Positions 1 to 25,271 of a stretch of 64,000 nt of DNA are shown here, in pieces. This stretch comes from Cheiracanthium punctorium (Eukaryota; Arthropoda; Arachnida; Araneae; Cheiracanthiidae): assembly GCA_038373885.1 (NCBI GenBank), contig JAWZYV010000091.1, forward strand, positions 248,001-312,000. The letters run 5' to 3'. The position numbers and the translations under genes were made by a program. The number at the start of each line of letters is the position of its first letter. Position 1 is the stretch's first letter. The notes under the pieces were generated by a model. That model saw only the letters and a list, made by a program, of their open reading frames with translations, was not told the origin of the DNA and ran no database searches.

Positions 1-165
1 GATATTAAAAAAGGTCACATTCATGCCTGGAAAGTTGAGGATGTTAGTTTTTCAGAAATAGGATGTTGTATTGCAAGACATACATCTATTGTATCTAACT
101 CTATAGCTGAAAAATATTTTATTTGTGGGAATATGGTAGCGGACGCAACAATAGACGCTTTATAG
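1..165 (+). pseudogene. Partial open frame with helix-turn-helix-like residues, cut by window edge
   Basis: An open frame runs from the first base of the window to TAG at 163-165, giving 54 residues with no start inside the window. The stretch VSFSEIGCCIARHTSIVSN has the pattern of the DNA-binding helix-turn-helix seen at the N-terminus of Tc1/mariner-type transposases (a short helix, EIG turn, then R-H-x-S-x-V-S-N as recognition helix). This is resemblance by eye only. No catalytic DDE region follows, and the next kilobase is stop-rich AT-rich DNA, so if it is a transposase it is a truncated relic. It could also be the last exon of an unrelated gene to the left. Confidence 0.33.
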
Positions 166-1504
166 AATCACTATCAAACTGTAAAATCCTCTAATTTAGT
201 TGCTTCAAAATTTGATATTTTTTAATAGCGGTATCTTTTACTGTGTTTTTGCACAAAATAAATCTAATTTACGTTTATTTTATGCAATTTTCAAAAAATT
301 GTCACTTAATAAATTTATATATGGTCCTTTAACTTGTGAAAATTACATATTTTATTTAATATAAATTAAACTACTTAACGTAAAAATTTGAAATTTTGCA
401 CAGCCATGTAATATTACTTTCTGCATCTATTTCCATCGAAATTTGACTAGGTCGCAATTCTAATTTTTGGAATATTAATTTAATAATTCATAATTAATAT
501 TGATATTTTATTAAAAATCATAATAACATTAAATTATGTTTGGGTCGTTTAGTTCTAATAGTACGAATAAAAATCAGCTTCTTATTATTAATATTATATG
601 AGATATGAATTGAAGTATGAAAAAATATTTTAACATATGGGGAGGGGGATTTTAGAAGCTCATAACTCACCCAATTTCAGTTTAAATATCTTGAAAATGG
701 GTATCCGGGGTTAAAATGAGCTAAATTTTTGAAACATGAAGTGAAATCTAGGGGTTACTATTGAGAAAAAAAAGTTGGTGCGAATTTTAATATGTAGATG
801 GCCCCTTATGCAATTTTTATGCATAGCAAATTAAAGTGTACGTCAATCGTAAACGATTGGTATCTGTAACTTTGCTGTACGACGAACGACGGCCGAAAAA
901 AGTACAAGTGGGACTTTTTTTTCCGCAGCTGTACTTTTATTTAAGATCCATGAAGAATATTTTGTAGACTCTTTAGAATTTTAGAGAGAATATCTGTAAA
1001 TACAACGGAACTTGGAAGTTTTGTGAAACATTAGTTTTAGGTTAACTGGGCGAAATAATTTTCTTGGTTCGTTATAAAAAACTGTGTAGCGAAAATTGGG
1101 GTAAGGTACTTTTTTTTCTTTGCAAGATGTTATCGTTAGTATTCATTTAAGAGTAATTTTATCAGGATAACCATATCATTTCTATGCAATGCATATAAAA
1201 TGCATGTATATCATGTATACATATCAAATTTTATGCAACAGATAACTTTCCCTGTTGATTCATGAGATGTTGCTATTTTTAAAAAGCAAATTACTGTGAA
1301 GTTATTTAGAAAGGCCATAATGATGATGTTGTAAATTATTTAAGTTATCAGTAGCAAAAATAATAATAATTATTATTAATCTTTGAGAGAAAAATATTAA
1401 AGGGAAATTTATGGCACAGTAAAACAAAATAGTAACATATAGAGAATACTATACACGCAGTGTACAAAAAATTTAAAGAACCTAATATCAATAAAATAGT
1501 CAAA
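166..1504. other. Intergenic, no gene seen
   Basis: AT-rich sequence with stops in all frames. I see no promoter, RNA gene or mobile-element end. Around 1230-1295 lies one member of a short direct repeat described separately. Confidence 0.6.
1230..1295. repeat. Short dispersed direct repeat, copy 1 (copy 2 at 2922-2986)
   Basis: About 65 bases, from TTTATGC-ACAGATAA through CCCTGTT-ATTC-TGAGATGTTGCT to AGCAA-TTAC, recur in the same orientation at 2922-2986 with scattered substitutions. The second copy runs straight into a fragment of the ACTTCC-type repeat, so this may be a further module of that element. No coding potential. Confidence 0.55.
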
Positions 1505-1775
1505 GCATCTCGTTTAGATGGTTAAGTCACATTTCTCGTTACGAGGACTCCAACCCAAAAATTAAAAATAAATAAAATAAAACCTTCGTAAAAAAACGAA
1601 GGAAAGCCTATGAGAGGAAGACCACCCACAAGATGGCTAGATAATGTTTCGGACTTAAAATTTATGAGGACAGACCGGTGGAGATGTATGAGACCCGATT
1701 TATTGCGTCGAATTGGATCAGATGGAGAAATCTTTACGATACTGCTCGGGCCTGTAACAGGCTATAGTACAGATT
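1505..1775 (+). mobile_element. Non-LTR retrotransposon tail, frameshifted remnant
   Basis: Conceptual translation in changing frames gives RWLSHISRYEDSNP near 1515, then RGRPPTRWLDNV near 1611-1650, then RWRNLYDTARA near 1720-1750. This order matches the C-terminal end of reverse transcriptases of jockey/CR1/RTE-like LINEs, where R-W-L-G-H-V, G-R-P-x-x-R-W-L-D-x-V and W-R-x-L-V-x-x-A occur in succession. At least two frame changes and an inserted A-rich stretch separate the blocks, so the copy is dead. No upstream catalytic YxDD region was found. The exact clade cannot be told from this short tail. Confidence 0.6.
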
Positions 1776-2921
1776 AAGAAGATTAGTAGAAAATTTTAGA
1801 AATGAATTGAGAAATAAAATGTACCTAAAGGAAAGATCAAAATCCTGAATGTTTTAGGGATTTTATTTATTTATTTTTGTTGACGATGATTATTATTTTT
1901 GATCGATCTATATTTCCTTTAAAAAACGTGTATGGCATACTTTTAGAGAATGAATGTCAGAAACTGCAGTCGAAATGTTGGTCATATTTTAACCGTCGGT
2001 ACGTAAAAATTTACTGTGAATGTGGATTTTTTTTTTTTTTTTTTTGGCGGTTTTAAATACATATCTTCCGAGTTCATTAATTTAACCACCGTCGAGTTAA
2101 GGAATTGCATATGCTTTGAATGCCCTGCACATATCAAGTTCCTTTCATTAGAACTGTATGAGAAGCATTTCATGCATGAGCAGTGTATACTAAGATTAAT
2201 TATACTTAAGAACAGAATATTACACTATTGTATTTTGTATTGTGTAAGTTTTAAAAAATTATATAATGTTTTAAAATTCTGTTTGTGGTAATAATTGAAT
2301 TTAAGAAACGGTTTTAATTCTATAAACCAATCATAAATGCTTATGTAAATTTATAAACGGAAAATTGCATTTGCCTTATAACATGCTTGAGCAATTTCTT
2401 TTCTTTATACCTTTTAAATGAAATTTTTGGCAACTTTTTCAGTACCTTTGATCCCAATATTAATCACAGTATTTGTTATTTTTTTTATTTTGATCCTAAA
2501 CCACAATGCAGTATCTTTTTTAACGAAATTGTTTGTTAACCCTTTCAGTCTCAGTTACCCGAATTGAAATTACATTATTTATGATTATTTTCATCTTCAA
2601 TCTAAACCAATTTACTTTTTAAAAAATTTAATTAATATTAACCCTCTTACTTCTAGTGATCCAAACTGAAATCAAAACATTCACAATTGTTTTTTCAATC
2701 AAGACCCATTCAATTTTTTCCTTTTTATTTTCAATAATAAAAGGGGCCCATTTTATAAATTTCCTTTTTTCGGTCTATCTGCTTTTCCATCTACGCATCC
2801 GTGATCTAACTGCCCAAAATATGCACCAATTTCTACCAAATTTATATATTTCATTCCTGTGTGTTGTACCATGCAGCCTATTGAAAAGGATGTCTAGCAT
2901 TCATAATTCATCACTAGAAAC
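1776..2921. other. Intergenic, low complexity
   Basis: AT-rich, with a run of about 18 T at 2029-2046. Short open frames here owe their length to A/T-rich composition and show no family signature. Confidence 0.55.
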
Positions 2922-2986
2922 TTTATGCGACAGATAATATTCCCTGTTAATTCGTGAGATGTTGCTGTTTTCAAGGAGCAATTTAC

Positions 2987-3085
2987 ATAGCAGGACCACC
3001 CGAAAGAGTTCAAATACATTACGCTGCATGGTCAGTCATTGTTGAAAGAGCGCATTTTAGAGATATTCGTCCATTTCAAACAAAG
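2987..3085 (-). repeat. Fragment of the ACTTCC-type complex repeat
   Basis: The blocks CAGGACCACCCGAAAGAGTT, AAATACATTACGCT and CCATTTCAAAC match, in order, the reverse-orientation unit seen at 42200-42240 and 42540-42640 in the large element at 41838-43801. The fragment begins abruptly after the short direct repeat and ends before 3100. Confidence 0.55.
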
Positions 3086-3210
3086 CAAAACTGATGTTTG
3101 TTGTTAAGGATTACAAAATAATGCTCTTCTTTGAAAATAATATATGCAGCATTTATAACTGTTTTACAAAAGAATTCCAATTCTATGCAACCTTTTGCAC
3201 TTTCATTTCA

Positions 3211-4610
3211 TCTATATAAATAAAACAAACTGTAAAATGTTAGTTAGCTTGTCTGTGTCTCGCGTAGCTCCTAGACGGGTGATCCTAGACCTACCAAATT
3301 TTGTATGGAAATTCTCCTAGGACGGGACCTACATACCTCGAAGCGATCTTTTCAAAATTCGAATTATTTTAGGAGATATCGATAAAAACCGTATCGTAGA
3401 AGGCTTATTTTTTTTCTTCGCCATTTCGGAATTGTAACCCTGCAGTGGAAAGACTGAGAATTAAGCATATCGAGGCTGCCATATTTGGCAAGTTTATTAA
3501 ATGATTCAGACTCTTGAAGTAAAAATAAAAGAATAACGATTTTTTTTTAGATTATTTGTAAGGTTATTTTTTAATTAAAATATCGTGTGCATGTGAAGTC
3601 AGAGCATGAATGAAATGTTTTATACTCAAAAGAAAAATAGGATTTGGAAATTTCCCGAGACTAAAATGGGAAACTTTTTAATTTGGCGAAAAATAAAATG
3701 GTCGATGTGCGATTTTGAGATGATCGTCTGCTACTTGGGTTATGAATACACCTGAGAATAAGTTTTGGAAATTTTCCTTGAGTTGGAATTGCGCATTTTC
3801 CCCTATCTATTTCCAATGTATTACATCCGGAAAAGAATGTTAGAAATATCAATTTTAATTTTCTTTAATCACACTCATGAATAATGATATACTTTCCAAC
3901 TTAATGAAATAAGAAAAGAAAATAGGGAAGACCCATTGATTATAATACGCTTTTAATACATAGCACTTTAGTGCGTATTTAAAATCTGAAAGTGTTTCAG
4001 ATTTTCTTACTTTTTTTCCCCCCCTTTCCGTTTTTTGATTAAGGCAGTATATCCAGAAGCTCTTCAGAATTAATATAGGACGAAAATAATTTGTACCTTT
4101 TTGTAGGTTTTTATCATTTAACCATCTTACTTTTGTAACCAAGGGCGGCCCGACACGGTAAGCATCGCATCTGGGCGCCGGCTTCAAAGGGGCGTCATTT
4201 CGAACTCTAAATTTAAGTAGAGCATAAAAGGGGGCGTCTTTTTTACATTAGCAGGGACGCCACTTACTCTAGGGCCGTTCCTGTTTGTAAGCATCTTAAT
4301 TTAAATTCCATTCAGAATTTGAGAGATTTCAGTGCCAAGGAAACCGGTGAGGAACAGGATTCTCTACGAACAAGATTTATTCTTACAAGATTAAGAAATT
4401 CTCCTAGGACGGGACCTACATACCTCGAAGCAACAGAGTTCCCTGTGTTGCTTGCAACGAAGGGCTTGGACTGACGAAGGCCAAAACAATTTTTGGTTGA
4501 AACGTGCGTATCCTCTTACCTATAACATCTTATGTGTGTTTTTTACAAAGTTTTTATTTACGTTAAGATTTATTAAGATGGCCAACCAACTGGTCGCCGG
4601 AGGCGGCTAG
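3211..4610 (+). mobile_element. Non-autonomous Helitron-type element (copy D)
   Basis: Starts TCTATATAAATAAAA after an A at 3210 and ends with GGCGG-CTAG at 4607-4610 before a T, the A/T junction expected of Helitrons. Just before CTAG, CGCC-GGA-GGCG can form the short GC-rich terminal hairpin. The first 15 bases are identical to those of the element at 62464, which supports the call. The interior carries a 38-base block (AATTCTCCTAGGACGGGACC onward) both at 3309 and at 4393, a nested hAT-type MITE (4140-4283), and a tail module shared with the foldback at 5240-5475. There is no RepHel coding sequence. Confidence 0.62.
4140..4283. mobile_element. hAT-type MITE nested in Helitron-type copy D
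   Basis: 144 bp, with imperfect terminal inverted repeats beginning CAAGGGCGGCC and ending GGGCCGTTCCTG, flanked by 8-bp duplications TTTGTAAC (4132-4139) and TTTGTAAG (4284-4291). The 8-bp duplication and CA-GGG ends are typical of hAT elements. It belongs to the same family as 30218-30373: both contain TAAGCATCGCATC or its reverse complement next to the GGGCGGCC end. Non-coding. Confidence 0.68.
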
Positions 4611-5239
4611 TACCACAATAAAATAAACGTTTATAGCAGCTTACTTTTCCTTTAAAAAATTGGCATAACATTTAAGTTCTTTTCTCGTAAAATTTCCTTA
4701 ATAGTGACATACTTTTTTTTAAGGTTATCTCCACAACCTTGTAAAGTTTGATAAGAATAGATCGCGAAATTTAGTGTAAAAAGGATTTGTGTTGGAAAGT
4801 GTTTTATAATTGATGCTTTTAAAATGATTTATTTATTTTATTTATTTATTTATTGTTTAAAATGATAGTAAAATTTTCAGTTATTTAAAGTATATCATTT
4901 ATTGTCATTATTCCAGACAGACTTGGAGTTAACTTTTGTAAAGTTCTTTTGTGTCTATGATTTCATATTTTCCTTTGTTATTCAAAAGCGTACAAGCTTG
5001 ATTATTCATTCATTCGTTTCCCGGTTTTGCCAGTGGCGATCACTCCGGAGATTAAATTTCATAAAAACAAATTGCAGAATTTCTAAATGCGGAAGAATTT
5101 TTAATTATAAGCATTTCTTGCATAATACCTCAATACCAGTAATTCACTTTCTTCGTGTTTGAGCTATTGTGATTTGTTTATATCAATAGGAATGCACATT
5201 TCTACGGAAAAAACACTTAAAATACTGGTGTTAAACGAT
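4611..5239. other. Intergenic, nothing recognised
   Basis: AT-rich sequence with TTTA-type low-complexity near 4830-4855. The open frame at 4902-5162 has no recognisable signature. Confidence 0.5.
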
Positions 5240-5475
5240 AAAATAAATAAAAAAACTTTGTGAAAAAACACACATAAAATGTTACTTGTAACTTGATACG
5301 ATCGTTTCGACAGAAAATTCTTTCGGTCTTTCTCAGTCAAAGCCCTTCGTCTGTTCAGTGACACGAAGGGCTTTGACTGAGGAAGGCCGAAAGAATGTTT
5401 GGTCGAAACGATCGTATCCAGTTACAAGTAACACTTTATATGTGTTTTTTCACAAAGTTTTATTTATTCATTTTA
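5240..5475. repeat. Foldback element with two arms of about 110 bp
   Basis: The arm at 5240-5350 is the reverse complement of 5363-5475, with few mismatches and an 11-12 base loop. Key blocks are ACGAAGGGCTTTGACTGAGG, CGAAACGATCGTATC and TGTGTTTTTTCACAAAG. The same module, diverged, occurs once at about 4458-4565 inside Helitron-type copy D. No clear target duplication. It could be a MITE or the result of an inverted local duplication. Confidence 0.68.
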
Positions 5476-6047
5476 ATACACATTTCTCTTTCAATTTAAA
5501 AATTCAACTTGCGTCTTAGGTCATGAATATAACAAAACCTTGAGGTAAATTAAAAAACTTGCTCGGATGAGGATATGTGTTACACGTGTGCATAATTGTA
5601 TGATAAAATAAATGAAGTACTTTTGAGTTCCGCCCTCTGCTTTGAATATCCTTTCATTTCTTTTAAAAAGTAATCCTGTTTTGTTTTGTTCTATGCGTGA
5701 TCTTATATTCTTTTGTTCCACACTTTCCTGGCTGTGAGTGGGGACCTTACTGGAATATCTCTCGGATACTGGGAGTCGTGAGTAATTAGAAAAATATCGA
5801 TCAGGCACAAATGTTGATAGCGTATGAACTGCATAATTAAAACTTAGAAAATAAAATATGTTCGTCACGATAGAACATAATTTAACATTTTAAACGTTTG
5901 AGCAAGTTCTTGCTTCTATGTTTGCGGGAAAAACTAGATTGAGCAGTTTTGGCTTGAGGCAATAGGGAAACAGGACGGATGAGTCTAAAGAAGAAAAAAA
6001 GCAATGTACTGGATATTATTCCTAATTAGGCCTAGTTTTACGGCCTA
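5476..6047. other. Intergenic, nothing recognised
   Basis: The 115-codon open frame on the minus strand at 5521-5868 has AT-driven composition and no motif I recognise. No element ends seen. Confidence 0.5.
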
Positions 6048-6258
6048 CACTGCAAAAAAAGTCTGTTAAATTTACAGAAAAAAACTGTCAGCCAGGACGC
6101 CAGTTTATTTCCATTTTTTTACAGACGTCTTCCGTTAATTTTACAGATTCTCAGTTTATTTTACAGAAATAAGATTTCTGTAAAATAAACGGAAATAAAC
6201 TGGCGTCCTGGCTGACAGTTTTTTTCTGTCAGTTTAACAGACTTTTTTTTTTGCAGTG
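6048..6258. mobile_element. Foldback MITE, CACTGCAAAA ends, TA duplication
   Basis: 211 bp. Terminal inverted repeats of roughly 70-75 bp start CACTGCAAAAAAAGTCTGTT and include CTGTCAGCCAGGACGCCAG on both sides. TA dinucleotides flank both ends (6046-6047, 6259-6260), which fits a Tc1/mariner-like target site. The centre is a second palindromic region of TTTACAGA repeats. Non-coding. Confidence 0.72.
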
Positions 6259-6260
6259 TA

Positions 6261-7640
6261 GGACGATATTTTTTCTAACACTTTCCAACAAAGTTGAACA
6301 ATGTTTATTATTTCAATTTGCCAGTCTGTCATCCCGTCCGTGCTCTAACTGCCCTAAACATGCGAACTTTTTCGACGTTATTTCTTCGGTGTATTACTTT
6401 TTGGAATGATTAAACATAATTTCAGTTGATACTTTTAACACTTTTTTTTTGGGGGGGGAGGGGGCAAGGGGATGATCTTCATTAATTTATCTGGGATATA
6501 GGAGTAAATCAATCGAAACTTAACACATTTTAAATAGCATACTAAGACGGATAACTGGTGATGCAAAGTGAACCTCCAACTCTCACCAGCGAGTTTGTAA
6601 CCTCTGGCTGAGATGATTGGAGAGAGCCATGATTTCCGCTGAAAAACTTCTAACGTATGAATGAAAAGCAATTTCTTAATTACTTATAGGCCAGCTAGTG
6701 ATAAGATAAAAGACTCTCCTTTCTCTTTACTATTAAAGAGTTTAAAAGTGGATGTATGTAACAGTAGTATTTCTCTTTACTGCTAAAGAATTACTAGACG
6801 CTTTATTTCTGAACATCTAACCCTCCTACTAACCTAAGGACCTCTGAAAGACTCGGAACTTTGATCTTAGTTTGTGAGGGGTAGCACAGCCAATTAATAA
6901 AATTTTAGGACATTGCTAATGGATATAATAAAACATACTTTGGGGTCATTTCATGTCAAGTGTGAGACAGAAATTTGAACTTTTTTATGCATTCTCCAAC
7001 ATGCTATTAATTTTTTCCTTTAGCTAAAACCAACATGCACATTTGAAAAATATACTAGTATTTATGTTCTCTTATTTTCAGTGCATTGTTTATATTTTAA
7101 GGTTTATGAGTTTGTAGCTAGAAGTATTCATATAAGGGCCACGTGTGGGACAGAGGTATAATCTTACATATTTTACTTATATAAATTCTTCTAGTTACAG
7201 TCTCTTGATATTTAACATATAAATTTATATATTAAAAAAAAAATTTAATACATTAATTGAAATTTCAATAAATATTACATACAAACAAAATTTTACACAT
7301 CATTTTATTCATGTAATTTAAGAAATAATCTGAGAAAGATCTTTAAATTATATATGTTTATCTGTACCAAATAATTATAGAGGCTGCTTAAACTGAAAAT
7401 TTTTAGGAATTCCAGGATGGCAAAGGATATTTCAAGACAAAGCTTTTAAGGAATTTCAGTAATTTTAGCTTTTAAGGCATTTCACTAGTTTAAAGACAAG
7501 TACGACCCCTGGTTTGTGATGCATGTGAGCACTTTTAGTTGACAAAATGTGTTGTAGTGCAAAACCAGCGGTCATTGAACGGAAATTCTGCGTTTTATCC
7601 ACTCAGCAGATCAATGAATAATTCACTCGAGACAACAGCA
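6261..7640. other. Intergenic region downstream of alpha-tubulin
   Basis: AT-rich, no element ends or coding segments recognised. A G-homopolymer run lies near 6450. The proximal end (7400-7640) is ordinary sequence beyond the tubulin cleavage site. Confidence 0.5.
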
Positions 7641-7657
7641 TGCGTTTCTATAAAACA

Positions 7658-7663
7658 TTTATT
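7658..7663 (-). terminator. Poly(A) signal AATAAA of alpha-tubulin
   Basis: On the minus strand AATAAA begins 65 bases after the tubulin stop codon, which gives a short 3' UTR of about 90 bases with cleavage expected near 7640. Position and sequence are canonical. Confidence 0.8.
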
Positions 7664-7727
7664 GCATAGTATAAAGGCCACTTGAACGGCGCACCACGTT
7701 CAGATCGAGAGCAGCAGTCCCTTTTTT

Positions 7728-21933
<14,206 letters not shown>

Positions 21934-21936
<3 letters not shown>

Positions 21937-22051
21937 TTTTGTATTAAATAAAATAAGACTTAAGGGAATGTAAGGGTGGGACGAAGGTGTGTTTTTTTTT
22001 TCGTTCGAAAGCGGCGGAGGTTCGAAGACTCCAAGCACGAACGGAATGACT
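21934..22051 (-). CDS. Alpha-tubulin exon 1: 5' UTR and initiator ATG
   Basis: On the minus strand CAAAAATG is followed at once by the consensus donor GTAAGT (21933-21928). Exon 2 begins at phase 0 with Arg, so ATG|CGT restores MREC. Only 21934-21936 is coding. The predicted 5' UTR runs from the initiator at about 22051, giving roughly 115 bases with no other ATG that I can see. Joining exon 1 to exon 2 creates a 10,382-bp intron. The ATG, donor, phase and upstream promoter together make the assignment strong although it is not adjacent. Confidence 0.85.
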
Positions 22052-22140
22052 GATTTTACCGCGGACGGAGTGAGTACTTTTATAGAACACAAATTTCCTC
22101 CCCACGCACTTTTGGGCGCCGCGACGCCTGATTGGCCGCT
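22046..22140 (-). promoter_or_regulatory. Alpha-tubulin core promoter: CCAAT, TATA, initiator
   Basis: On the minus strand: CCAAT at 22135-22131, TATAAAAG at 22084-22077 and an arthropod-type initiator TCAGTC at 22053-22048 with its A at 22051. Taking that A as +1, TATA lies at -33 and CCAAT near -80, the classic spacing. The segment is clearly richer in GC than the surroundings. A piggyBac-type MITE sits 230 bp further upstream. Confidence 0.75.
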
Positions 22141-22282
22141 CGAATCCTCTAACGATCGGACAGTGGAGAAACTCTTCGGGGATGATATCTGGTTATGCCT
22201 TGTAATTTTTAGATCCGAACATGGGAATTCGTGTGGGGCGCAGTGACGTATCCACAGGAGTTTTCAAGGGAAGGGTGGTTAA

Positions 22283-22794
22283 CCCTTTGAGGCGCAACCC
22301 TTTCCCAATGCTGAAAAAAAGGCAGTCGTTGCCATCGCTCAACTTAACTACCAGCAAGATGGAGGACGATCGAAACGTTCATCGAGTGCCACAGATCTAG
22401 AGACCCTTTTTTGACGACAGCTGGCTGTGCCCGCACACAGCCAGTTGTCGTCAAAAACGGGTCTCTAGATCTGTGGTACGCGATGAACGTTTCGATCGTC
22501 CTCCATCTTGCTGGTAGTTAAGTCGAGCGATAGCAACGGCTGCCCTTTTTTCAGCATTGGGCAATCTATCCAGCCGTTCTCGCATTCTTCCATTTTTCAG
22601 CAGATGTCAGTGCTGTTAAAAATAATCGAAACACTTTTTTTACGGGAAATGACGTGCCAAAAAGTAAAGGATTCTCGTGGAGCTATGTCACCCGCAACTA
22701 TTTTTATAGAAATCAAATCTATTCTTCGCGACTGGCAACAGTCAAAACGTCAGAGTCTAGTGTTCCCAGAGCGGGAAAACTGCGCGTTAAAGGG
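22283..22794. mobile_element. piggyBac-type MITE, copy 1, upstream of tubulin promoter
   Basis: 512 bp between TTAA duplications (22279-22282, 22795-22798). Ends are CCCTTTGAGGCGCA and TGCGCGTTAAAGGG, giving CCC-starting inverted repeats at a TTAA site as in piggyBac elements. The first half is a large internal palindrome centred near 22430 (CGATCGAAACGTTCATCG; CCACAGATCTAGAGACC and complements). Non-coding. A second copy is at 31012-31408. Confidence 0.78.
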
Positions 22795-22840
22795 TTAAGT
22801 GGGACGAAGCAATAGCATCAGATCAGAGTAGAGATGTGCC

Positions 22841-24091
22841 TAGGTCTGGCCTAAGAGCAAAATGCAGTGTGTGCAACAATGAGATATGGCGCCCTTTGCA
22901 ATGGAAATGGGTAAAGAAAACCTCCAAAAAAAAAAAAAAAAAAAATGATACTTATCAAAACTTAATACAGTAGAGTCTCGATTGTTCGAGTTTCCCATAA
23001 ATCCCAGCTAGTGAAAAAATTAGTCCAGTTCCCAAATAATGTCCAACACCTACAAAGCACGTGAAAGAATTTTTTCGCAACACAAAATTCAAATACTTGG
23101 CGCACCTGGAAGCCCGATCGGAAATCCTCCTCCCAAAGAAAATGGGTGTATTCTTCCTATAAATTGCCTCAGAGGCAGTTCTGTGCAATGTTGACATTCT
23201 GCTTTAACGGTGGCGCAATATTGCTGCACGGGAACGGGTCAAAGTGTTGATACAAAAAATATTTGATTATTTTCCGATATAATTATCCTGTACTAATTAT
23301 TAGTAATGTCGTATGTAAAAATCGTATATGTAAGCACATTTTTCATTTAAATATGCACTTAAATTACTAAAATTTCTCAATTTCCATATATTTGTTGATT
23401 AAATTTTATGATTTCTATAATTCGAATGTTCGATAGTTCCGAGGCAAGCCCGGTCCCGTCCACCTCAAATTATCGAGACTACTGTACCGGCAGTTAGCAT
23501 TTTAATGGGATTAAAAGATCAAAATCTAGAACAAATAAGCAGTAATAAATAGTAAATATTAAATTATTTTCTAGTATCTTTTCATTATTTTTATTTTTTT
23601 TAATTATTTGTTCTAGTAACAATTATTTAACTGTCTTGTTCAAACTCCAATAGGCGAACTGCATTGTACATGTGTGAAAAGCAAACTCCTAACAATTAAA
23701 AAAAAAAAAAAAACCTCTCAATTCGTTGTTATGCGGGTAGACCTACAGAAATTTTATTTCATTTAATAATTATGGAAAATTCATTTCAATTTAAATACAT
23801 TAATAGATGAACTCAACATTTGACAGTGATTGTGAATCTCTAGCTACAACTGCATACTGCTGTCATAACAACGGATCGGAGCGCTTGGAGCCACTCTATT
23901 GTACCTTTCACTAACATTTTATTTGTTGAACAAAAGTTATTAATACATTCAAACTGCTGAATTGCATTTAAATTTACATAAAAATTTTAGTTTTCACCAT
24001 ATCATTTTTCTATATTTTTTTTCTCGCCCCCCACCTCTCAAAATTGCACGTGTGGAACCTCACACGCCGCACACGCTTTAGGCCGGTCCTG
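22841..24091. mobile_element. Possible hAT-type element, diverged ends
   Basis: TAGGTCTGGCCTAAG at the left and CTTTAGGCCGGTCCTG at the right are imperfect inverted repeats of the form CAGGACCGGCCTAAAG, common at hAT ends. The flanks share GTGCC but not an exact octamer. It holds the pogo-like MITE at 22968-23484 and poly(A) runs at 22926 and 23698. Age and nesting make the boundaries approximate. Confidence 0.38.
22968..23484. mobile_element. pogo/Tigger-like MITE with TA duplication
   Basis: 517 bp, ends CAGTAGAGTCTCGATTGTTC and ATTATCGAGACTACTG, flanked by TA (22966-22967, 23485-23486). CAGTAGAGTCTCGATTATCCG-type ends are known from pogo/Tigger/jerky-related DNA transposons. The interior open frame on the minus strand (22955-23197) lacks transposase motifs, so this is a non-autonomous derivative. 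Confidence 0.68.
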
Positions 24092-25271
24092 GGTGCCTGA
24101 TGTTGAAAAGTTCGATTCGCAGATACGGATCGATAAGTGGATAACTTATTTCTATATCCGCGGATATGGTTATGAAAACGGATCATTTGTAACCTTATGT
24201 CTGCGGATACGGATATAAAAACGGATCATTTGCCATCATATCCGCGGATACGGATCTTTTTGTTTCGAAATTATTTTTAAGAATACATCATCTTGAAGGG
24301 ATAATTTCATACTATGAACTATTTTGCCACAATGATAGCTTTCAGATCCTAGGTGATGCATGGATTAAAAAAGTATTTTAGTGGTTAAAACATCATTCTT
24401 TAAAAATCTTAACAGGATTTTTATGAGCATTAAATTATCGAATCGCTACTACAAAAGCAAGTAGGTTTTCAAATCTACAGAACAAAATCTAACATCTTAT
24501 TAAGTAGTTCGAAAAAAAATCCATGTCATTTTTTACATAAATCGACTATGTCAGACACTTGAATCTTTTTAGGAAGCCTCTTCACAAGGTACTATAGACA
24601 ATGTAGTAAGTGATAAGCCTCTGCCAGTTAAGAAACTTTCAGTAAAAAATGTGTATAGAAACATAATGTTGTTCTTATACTGTAACATTAAAAATTAGTA
24701 ATAAATATCATTAGCATAAATAGGGGGGTGGGGTGGGGGCTCTAAGCCTTCCCAAAAAATATTTTAGTTCCTTATAGGTAAATTACGCGGGTGGTGAGAT
24801 GAAGTCCAGCAGGTAGAAATGTTCAGAAAGCTTGTCAAGTTACGCCAATAGTAAGTACATGCTAATAGCTTTAAATTGCTAATACTTATTTAAACGAAAG
24901 ATTTTTGTGCTAAACAAGAAGATTCACTTAAATTAAAAATAATTAAAAATAATTATTTAGCAGTAAAATTTATGTTTAATTACAAAAATAATTAATTATT
25001 TATAGAATAATTAGATTTTTTTAACTTCTTTGGCGTATCCTGAAAAGCCATTAAAAGATCCGTCGTCTGAAAGAAAGCGGATCCGGATACTGTTGCGTTC
25101 GGATACGGATATGAATATGGATCTTTTTTTCTTCGAATATCCAAAAATACGGATATCCGGCACACCTCTACATCAGAAATGGGATACTCTTTTTTTAAAA
25201 TTAATTGATTATTTTTTTTTGTTTATTTTTAATTGTGAATCCATGCTTAACCTGTTCTCTCTCATCAACAG

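Larger units (their letters stand above)
22829..25170. mobile_element. Composite element with TAGAG-TGTGCC ends, nested insertions
   Basis: Left end TAGAGATGTGCC (22829) and right end GGCACACCTCTA (25159-25170) are inverted repeats. Flanking octamers GATCAGAG and CATCAGAA agree at six of eight positions, consistent with an old 8-bp duplication. Near both inner ends lie blocks rich in CGGATA and ATATCCGCGGATA. The left part is interrupted by a putative hAT copy (about 22841-24091) that itself carries a pogo-like MITE (22968-23484). The interior is non-coding. Confidence 0.45.

Noticed and set aside
21989..22246. 85-codon plus-strand open frame over the tubulin promoter
   Set aside because: It lies across the CCAAT/TATA/initiator region, has no splice or poly(A) support, and its openness follows from GC-rich promoter DNA. 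A divergent transcript cannot be excluded but is not shown.
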